A stretch of DNA of 64,000 bases from Toxonevra muliebris (Eukaryota; Arthropoda; Insecta; Diptera; Pallopteridae). The stretch spans positions 56,123,408-56,187,407 of the forward strand of contig OY829329.1 of the NCBI GenBank assembly GCA_963691655.1, given 5' to 3'. Shown one piece after another: positions 57,261-64,000 of the stretch. The position numbers and the translations under genes were made by a program. The notes beneath the pieces were generated by a model, which worked only from the letters and a program-made list of their open reading frames with translations, searched no databases and had not been told where the DNA came from. Positions within the stretch are counted from its first letter, which is position 1; each line of letters starts with the position of its first letter.

Positions 57261-58959
57261 TTACAGGAGATGAGAACTCTTTGTAATGGGCATAGACGGG
57301 TTTCCATGTCAGAAATGCCCTCAAGCCGAATAAACCCTTTTGAAGTTCTTGATTTAAGAATGATTTGGCTAAATTTTCAGACCATTATCTGCAATTTTTA
57401 ATGAGTAATGGCGGATTTTGTAAATTTCGTTTTTCGCGTTTTTCAGCCTAACTAGTCACAGAAAAAATCTGAAAAAATTTAATGCGAAATTCACGATGAA
57501 AAAAATCGCGAAACTTTTTACATGCGATTTTTTCAAACTAAAAATAGGTTTACTACTCTGATTTTTCTTATGTAAATAAGTCGCTTCCGAATACCCATAC
57601 TCCAATTTTTTTCAGATTTTTGCAAGGTGTGGACGGGGGTCAAAAATATTAAAAACCGAAATTGGCTTTTCATATGAAAGTCCATAAGGCTATGAAAAAA
57701 ATCAATTACAGCTATTAACTATCAACTATCTACTATCAAAATTAAACGTTTTTCAAGTATGTATTAATTTTATTTTGAAATCGACATAGTCAGATTCATA
57801 GCAATTTCCCAAATTAAAAACCCATTTTTCGAGAAATGACACAGTTTAAAAACCACTTAGGTACCCGGATACCTTATCAGCCCGTTGAGGGTTAAATCAA
57901 GTGCTTCAAAATGGTCCCATGCGAAACTTGATTCGGCTTGGGGCATTTCTGACATGGAAATCCGACTATGTCCTTTTCGAGAGCTAATTCACGCCGAAAC
58001 GTTTCTCTATAATTATAATTAGAAAATATATGCATTCTGTATTGATTTCAACAGCAACCAGTTGTGCAAATTAGCCGCAAATTATTTAACTAGTGTTTTT
58101 AAAATACTGATCATAGTAGCCGACCGCTGCCACTAAAGTGACTTTGTAAGTTTTGAGATGCAACGTCGTTTACCGTTAGCCGTTGCTTTCTGCATTACAT
58201 CGTTTAGCTGCTATTTATGTTAGAAAACTGGCATCTCGTTTTTGCGGCTAAATTGCCGCGGCGCGCCCTCTCGTGTAACAAAAAAAAATTCAAGTGTAGC
58301 TTGCAGAAATTTTTTTCAAAGTTAAAACGATGACGAATAAACATTTCAAAGTAAGTGCTTGAAATATATGTGTCGTTCATTATAATAGTGGTGTAACTCC
58401 ATTTATTTGTTTTTTGTACTATCAAGTGTTTTAGAAAAAAGAGCAAACATAATTTAAATGGTTTTACAACTTTTATTGCAAGATAATACACAAAATTTTA
58501 GGAAAGTCATTATAAATTGATAGTTTGAGTCAAAGTTTACTTTAAAAAAATTAACATATAAATATTTTTTTGGAGTTACTTCATTGTTATAGTGAAATAT
58601 TATTTTTTACGAATCTCGTAGAGATTGGAGAAAGGAAAGTTAGCTGAAATTTGGTAAGTTTTAAACAAAAAGGAGAGAGGATTCTATTTAAATACATATA
58701 TACGATCAGTGGAGCTTGTGCCTCATCGCGTTCTCACCCAATCTTTTATCTTAAACAAAACGAATCTCAGACTGCTAGTGGGCTTTCTCCCTGGCCACTA
58801 TGTGGCAAACCGTTTCCAGAAGGTAACGAAATTAAAACCTCACACACAAAAGATGTTTTAGCCTTCATTATGATAGCCGATCGTCTTTTATCTTAATTTG
58901 GGGCTTTGTTACAAGTTACAAAATATCTTCTAGGTCGCAGTGCCTGACTTTCGGGTCGT
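57261..58959. other. non-coding DNA with a GCGGC hairpin
   Basis: Contains GCGGCTAAATTGCCGC followed by GCGCGCCCTCTCGTGTAAC (58241-58276), repeated in variant form at 62238-62273. No gene was recognised. Confidence 0.55.
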
Positions 58960-58997
58960 CCCAACTGTACGAACAATAATAATAATACGAACAACGG

Positions 58998-59535
58998 GGG
59001 ATTTCAACCTAAATAAGATTGCATGGGTATCAATTTTGGATGATTTGATATTAACGCCTACTAATGTGAATCATAACCATGAAATTTATTTTATTGATAG
59101 CCTTTAAATAAACTTGATAGGATCTTAGACCTTATTTTTATAAGTAATAACATTAAATTTAAGCTTGAAGTATCGGTATTTCCTATCTCATCGTCAGATA
59201 TGCATCATGTTCCTCTTACTTTAAGTTTAGAATTTTATAATTATTTTGATATTAGTAATAATGATCGCTGTATTTATAATTTTAACGCTTGTAATTTTGA
59301 ATTTTTAAATCATAGTATTTCTGATATTGATTGGGATAATTTATTTAATGGTAAAAACACAACTGATTGCTTCGATTCTTTTATCTCTGAAATTTTTGAA
59401 AATACTGTACCCATGTCGCATACTAAAGTATACAAATTGCCATGGTATATGAAGAATCTTAAAAGGTTAAAAAAAACCAAAGAAATAAATTTTATAAACT
59501 TTTTAAATCAACTGGTAATTCTACGAATAAATTAA
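58998..59535 (+). pseudogene. LINE endonuclease C-terminal part and linker
   Basis: GDFNLNKIAWVS gives the conserved GDFN motif. After a frameshift near 59105, LDRILDLIFISNN and a SSDMHHVPLTL motif (usually SDH) mark the end of the apurinic-type endonuclease. The linker follows, with WDNLFNG, FENTVPMSHTK and LPWYMKNLKRLK before the next break at 59535. The N-terminal half of the endonuclease is missing. Confidence 0.75.
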
Positions 59536-59678
59536 AATACGAGCTTTTTATGGTTGATACTTTAATACTTTGGATAAATTTTTAAATAATAAATAAATTT
59601 CTAGGTTTGAAAGTGATCTAAAGTTAAATCCCAAATCTTTTTGGTCTTTCATACTTTGATAATAATTCATTTACAGAT

Positions 59679-60592
59679 GTGAATTGCTCTTTGGATTTTG
59701 GTTCACTTTTGTTAACAGAGGTTGATATTTTGCAAGGCATTCTGGATCTTAAGTTTTCTAAGAAAATTGACTCTGATGGACTATCAGCCTTTATACTCAA
59801 AAAATGCCTGTCAGCCATCTGTTATCCGATTTCCTTAATTTTTAATAACTCATTAATATTTGGTGTTTTTGTTGATAAATGGAAGATAGTGCATATAAAT
59901 CCCATTTTTAAATCTGGTAACAAAAATGATATTCGCAATTACAGACCGATATCAACAAAATTATCTACAATGTCGACGATCTCGATAGCCTAGTGGATAG
60001 TGCACTAGACTTTCATCTGGGAGGTTCGGGTTCGATTCCCGTCTTCGTCTGGTGGTTAATTTTCATTACTTTCTTATATTCACTATCAATATGAAGTGTA
60101 TGAGAATTATAAGATAGTGTACAAGTACACACATTGGTTGGTAATGGCAAAACCACCAAGCGGATAAAAGATTGCCACACCGTCGTTCGGAATCGGCGTT
60201 AAACTGTAGGTCCAACCATGTGGTATCACAATGGGCCGTTCAGGCCTAAGTGTGTCTCACGACAGCCACTCCAACTTAACCTAACCTATCTACAATGTCT
60301 AAACTCTTCGAAATAGTAGTTAAAAAAAAAATTATTTTTCGTAGTCAAGAGTATTACTTGCCCTTGCCAGCATGGCTTTGTTCCTGGAAGATCAACAGTG
60401 AGTAATCTTCCTGTTTTTTCAGAATTCTGTATGTCTTCATTTAATGACGGATGCCAAATAGATACGATATATACTGATTTCTCGAAGGCGTTTGACACAG
60501 TTAATCATAGTATTTTAATAATGAAGTTGGAACGGTTAGGATTCCATTCAAGCTTTCTACTATGGCTAAAATCCTATCATGTTCTTTTCTAG
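59679..60592 (+). pseudogene. LINE reverse transcriptase, N-terminal part, split by SINE
   Basis: ILQGILDLKFSKKIDSDGLS, IVHINPIFKSGNKNDIRNYR and PIS lead into the SINE insertion at 59975. After it the RT resumes with TMSKLFEIVVKKK. A frame change gives the fingers segment CQHGFVPGRSTVSNL and the first catalytic block IYTDFSKAFDTVNHS. Removing the SINE and one target copy restores continuous LSTMSKLFE text. Confidence 0.8.
59975..60287 (+). mobile_element. tRNA-derived SINE, full length, with target duplication
   Basis: 313 bases, flanked by ATCTACAATGTC (59963-59974 and 60288-60299). The head starts GACGATCTCGATAGCC, A box 59986-59996, B box about 60030-60040. The first five bases GACGA can pair with TCGTC after the B box, a remnant acceptor stem. 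The anticodon-like loop contains TTTCAT, reminiscent of tRNA-Glu (TTC). The 3' end has GTGGTATCACAATGGGCC, GACAGCCACTCCAA and the AACCT tail. A full-length reference copy for this window. Confidence 0.95.
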
Positions 60593-61571
60593 CTTCTTCT
60601 GGTATCTAGGTAGCATTCTTGGTCCGCTATTATTCCTACTTTTTATCAATGATATCGGTTCTTGTTTTCACCATTCGAATTATTTATTGTATGCTGATGA
60701 TTTAAAAGTTTTCTGTAGAATTCGCAATACGGCTGATGCGTTATTACTACAATCTGACATAAATAATCTTGCAGATTGGTGCAAGAGTAATGGGTTAACA
60801 TTAAATCTAAAAAGATGCTTTCATCTTAGATTCGCTAAGACTTTTACTATCTTTCCTTCATCATTTCATATTGGAAATATCGTTCTTAAATTGGTAGATG
60901 AGTTCCAGGACTTAGGTGTTTTATTCGATTCAAGATTTACTTTCACCAACCATATTAATCTTATTCTGCCGAAAGCATACTCACTTCTAACTTTTGTACG
61001 TCGATATGCAAAGGATTTCAAAGATCCGAACACCCGCAAAACATTATATACCTGCCTGGTTCGGTCTAGGCTTGAGTACGCTTCATTCATTTGTAGTCCA
61101 TACTATAATGTTCACTCAACTCGTGTTGAAAGAGTACAAAGGAAGTTTCTTCACTTTGCTCTTCAACCTTTACGTTTTGTTGATCCAATTCCTCCATACA
61201 TTGCTTGTTGTCAACTCATTAATTTAAAGTCTCTCGAAAATAGAAGGATCATTCAATCACTTATGTTTATTTATGATACACTTTGTGCAAATATTGATTG
61301 TCCCGTCTTACTTGGTCAAATTGGGTTAAATGTTCCGTTTAAATCTTTAAGGGTTAATGCACTATTTCATGTCAGTATTCAAAAAACTAATTATTTAAGG
61401 AATGCTCCAATTACTAGGGCTTTACTTGAACTTAATAGGATTTCTAAATATAATAATATTGATTTTTCATTGAATATAAATAGTTTTAAGATATATATTG
61501 ATGCAATTTACTCCTTAGTAATTAATTGTATTTATAATTTTCTACGTTTTACATATTTTATTGTCATCTAG
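60579..61571 (+). pseudogene. LINE reverse transcriptase, C-terminal part
   Basis: A 330-codon open frame, of which the part after GSILGPLLFLLFINDIGSCF is genuine RT. YADD is intact (LLYADDLKVFCRI), followed by LADWCKSNGLTLNLKRC, LGVLFDSRFTFTNHI, TCLVRSRLEYASFI and RVERVQRKFLHFAL. Upstream of GSILGP the expected VPQ and the preceding helix are missing, which indicates a deletion of several dozen bases near 60595-60610. The C-terminus after the thumb looks complete. Confidence 0.85.
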
Positions 61572-61620
61572 TCAGTAAGGATTTGTATCCATTAGACTCA
61601 AAATAAAGAAATAAATAAAC

Positions 61621-64000
61621 GTGAGATGCATTTAAACGGGTTGAAATATTCACTGGAAGATTTTTATAGCAATTGTGATAAATTGGTGGAATAAATAAAT
61701 CGTTTTTCTTTGCAATAGTAACAGTGTTTCTCAATGGATAGAGAGGGCCCTATTGAATGTAAGTTGCAAGTACTGACCTAGAATCATTGCAATCTTCCGT
61801 ATCCATCATAAAATATAAAGCCTCCTATGAAGTTTAACTATAGCGAGTAACTAAAACAATTCGACAAGTCTCGTGAATAGTAGTCGTTGCTAGACAAAAT
61901 TTATTGAGTTGGGTTTTACTCCCTTGCAAGTACTTTTTATACATTCTACATTATACATTCTACACTATTAATATTTCATTAAAAGAGGCTACTAAAACCC
62001 TTTATATACTTTTCTGTTATGCTGTCTTTGGACTTACTTCACTATTATTGTGAAATATTTTGTTTTTTTTTTGAGTTCCCTGAGTAGACAAGTAGCACCA
62101 TATCTTTAGAATGAAAAGCAAATTTGACTCAGTTCACTTTTATAATGAAAGATATGGAAAGCTATCACTTTTTTTAATTTAATGAATTTTTTGCTATAAA
62201 TAAGAAAAATTGCAGTTGATACTATGAAATTTACCTTGCGGCTAAAATGCCGCGACGCGTCCTCTTGTGTAACTTTTCAGAGCGCGCCCTCCGAAGGGTT
62301 AATAATACATTATCTATTTTATAATACTTAATACATTAGAAGATTCTTATGAGAACTAAATATTTATTTATTTTTCTATCTCACTACCGCTACTATTTTC
62401 TTTTTCCTTTTTACAACATTTTCAGTGTTTACATTGCCTCTCAAATCCCAATTGCCCCAAAATGTGTCAACAGTGTAACCATGTAAATGCAATTTTCTCT
62501 CTCCATGCCTTTAGTTTACTTTGTTGTAGTTAAGGTATTTGAATTGAAATTTATGACTTAGAAATGATAACTTTTGTGCAATTAAATGAATATAGCAACA
62601 ACCCAACTAAAAACCAAAAAAAAAAAAAAATGGAGCAAACAACTTTCCTGTCGGGTTGACTTTACTCCTAATGCAATTAACAGTTTCTGTTTTTGTGTGT
62701 ATATGTGTCTCTTTCACTTTAGTGTCATTTTTACAGTTGTCCTTTTTATTCCCATATGATTTTTGCTATGCTATTCCTGAGAGTCTGTCAACTCTTTCAC
62801 TTTGGTGCAAAATGAACAAATTGTGGTCATTATGAAAACAAATTTTGTTTTACGGCAAATTTCATCAAAGGTTCTGCATAGTTAGTTTTGTGTTTACAAA
62901 ATTTCACTAACAATTTTTGGTATACCCGAAAGCAAAGTTTTGGTTGTAAATTTAAAGTTCTGTTTTTCGGCATTTTTTATTACAAAATATTTTTGAATGT
63001 AAATATTTTATATATGTATAAAAAAGAAACAAATTTTAAAAAATAAAAAAATGTTACCATTTTGACATTATGCCAAAAACAATTTGAATATTTCATACAA
63101 TAATAAAAATGTGCAGCTGGAAAAATAAACAATAATGTGTAAGAAGCAAAAAAAAGCAATGAATGGCAAATAAAAACGCTTCGAAAATATTTACAAAGTG
63201 ATGTGAAAATGTAAAAATAAATGTGAAATTCATTGTTGGCAAGGAAAAATATTATATATTATTGCATACAAAATTTATGGCAAATGACATGATTGTATGT
63301 ATTTTTTGATTTCTTTTTTTTTTCTTGGCTAGAAACATACATTTGCATATTATCATTTATTTATTTAGAAATTTATTTAGCAAAAATAACAAAAGTTAAA
63401 GAAGAATTCTAATTTTTCACTCACTATATTGCATTTATTTTAATTTTACAATATTTTTCTAAAGCTTTAAGTATATTGTTATTTCAATTTAAAGCCTTCA
63501 TAAAGTAACAACAATATTAGTTTTTCCAACAGATTTTCACATAAATCAAATTTTCATTTATTGCTAAATAAATTTATAATATGACAAAGCACTGCTGGTC
63601 CTGATACCGGTCTGTATTGTCCAATGCATACATACACATAAACACTTAAGCACTACAAAAGAACTACTTAAGTGTAATGCTACTAGATACAAGTGTGCGC
63701 ATTTTTGTATCTATTAGATAAACATTTTTCATACACTTTCATTGCTTCAAAAAATTTGTTGAAAACCACAAACACAGACACATGCACATGCACACCGAAG
63801 TGCATGAACGTAAATTATATAGGAAGATATAATACATGCACACACTTCCTGACTTTTCAATACACATGAGTGTGTATAGCTGCTTCTTGCAACTCCTTGC
63901 ATATCCTTGGCATAATCTTCAATATACACTTGAGCGGGTAAAGTGTTAACGTTTTTGTGTTTTTTTGCTTCTTCTTCTTCTTCTTGAAATCTCTAAAAAC
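61621..64000. other. AT-rich non-coding DNA
   Basis: Holds the second GCGGC hairpin repeat (62238-62273), poly(A) and (TTC)n tracts at the end of the window, and no recognisable gene. Confidence 0.6.

Larger units (their letters stand above)
58960..61620 (+). mobile_element. Jockey/CR1-type LINE, 5'-truncated, carrying a SINE
   Basis: Begins within the endonuclease domain (GDFNLNKIAW), runs through RT, and ends with a natural stop at 61569-61571 and a short 3' UTR with AAATAAAGAAATAAATAAAC. A SINE sits at 59975-60287. The YADD-type RT without RNase H fits the Jockey or CR1 groups. Confidence 0.8.

Overview
The window looks like non-coding, transposon-rich DNA of a higher fly (Brachycera). 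A tephritid fruit fly is my best guess, from impression rather than a search. It is AT-rich, with fly-style CAA/CAG-rich tracts and many mariner, Tc1-like and hAT-like remnants, 5'-truncated non-LTR retrotransposons, and one tRNA-derived SINE family whose tail is (AACCT)n. I see no bacterial features, CRISPR array, rRNA or functional tRNA. The only likely host coding sequence is a pair of short plus-strand exons at 17566-17669 and 19065-19156. They are phase-compatible and end in a stop, so the window probably lies in or beside the 3' part of a long-intron gene whose upstream exons I could not find with confidence.

Layout. 1-1.63 kb: an R1-like LINE sits inside the (AACCT)n tail of a SINE fragment. 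3.9-8.7 kb: a long-inverted-repeat DNA element was invaded by a mariner (itself invaded by a LINE 3' end) and holds a LOA/I-type LINE fragment. 9.6-10 kb: degenerate minisatellite. 12.1-15.2 kb: a second LOA/I-type LINE, then a Jockey-type 3' end split by an inverted-duplication mariner derivative. 15.8-17.2 kb: a TA-flanked element with long inverted arms. 17.5-19.3 kb: putative host exons and 3' UTR. 20-21 kb: minisatellite. 22.7-28 kb: two inverted copies of one hAT-like element around a TA-flanked MITE. 28.5-37.9 kb: islands of a roughly 133-bp satellite split by a SINE, a minisatellite, a LINE 3' end, a MITE, an unidentified insert and a Tc1 element. 39.1-40.4 kb: a complete but dead IS630/Tc1-type element. 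43.5-45.9 kb: two MITE copies around a mariner. 48.3-49.6 kb: a mariner with an internal 83-bp triplication. 49.6-50.4 kb: minisatellite. 51.7-53.7 kb: an old SINE and a possible Helentron-like element. 54.7-57.3 kb: hAT-like copy, SINE and a second tRNA-like head. 58.96-61.6 kb: a Jockey/CR1-type LINE carrying a SINE with target-site duplications. The rest is AT-rich DNA with microsatellites.

How the parts relate. Every transposase and reverse transcriptase seen here is broken by stops, frameshifts, deletions or lost catalytic residues. The SINE's 3' end (TGTGGTATCACAATG, then CAGCCACTCCAACCTAA) matches the 3' end of the LINE fragment at 4801-5154, pointing to that LINE lineage as the SINE's mobilising partner. 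Target-site duplications, nesting order and shared terminal motifs let several insertions be ordered in time. Boundaries marked with 'about' were read by eye and could shift by some bases.
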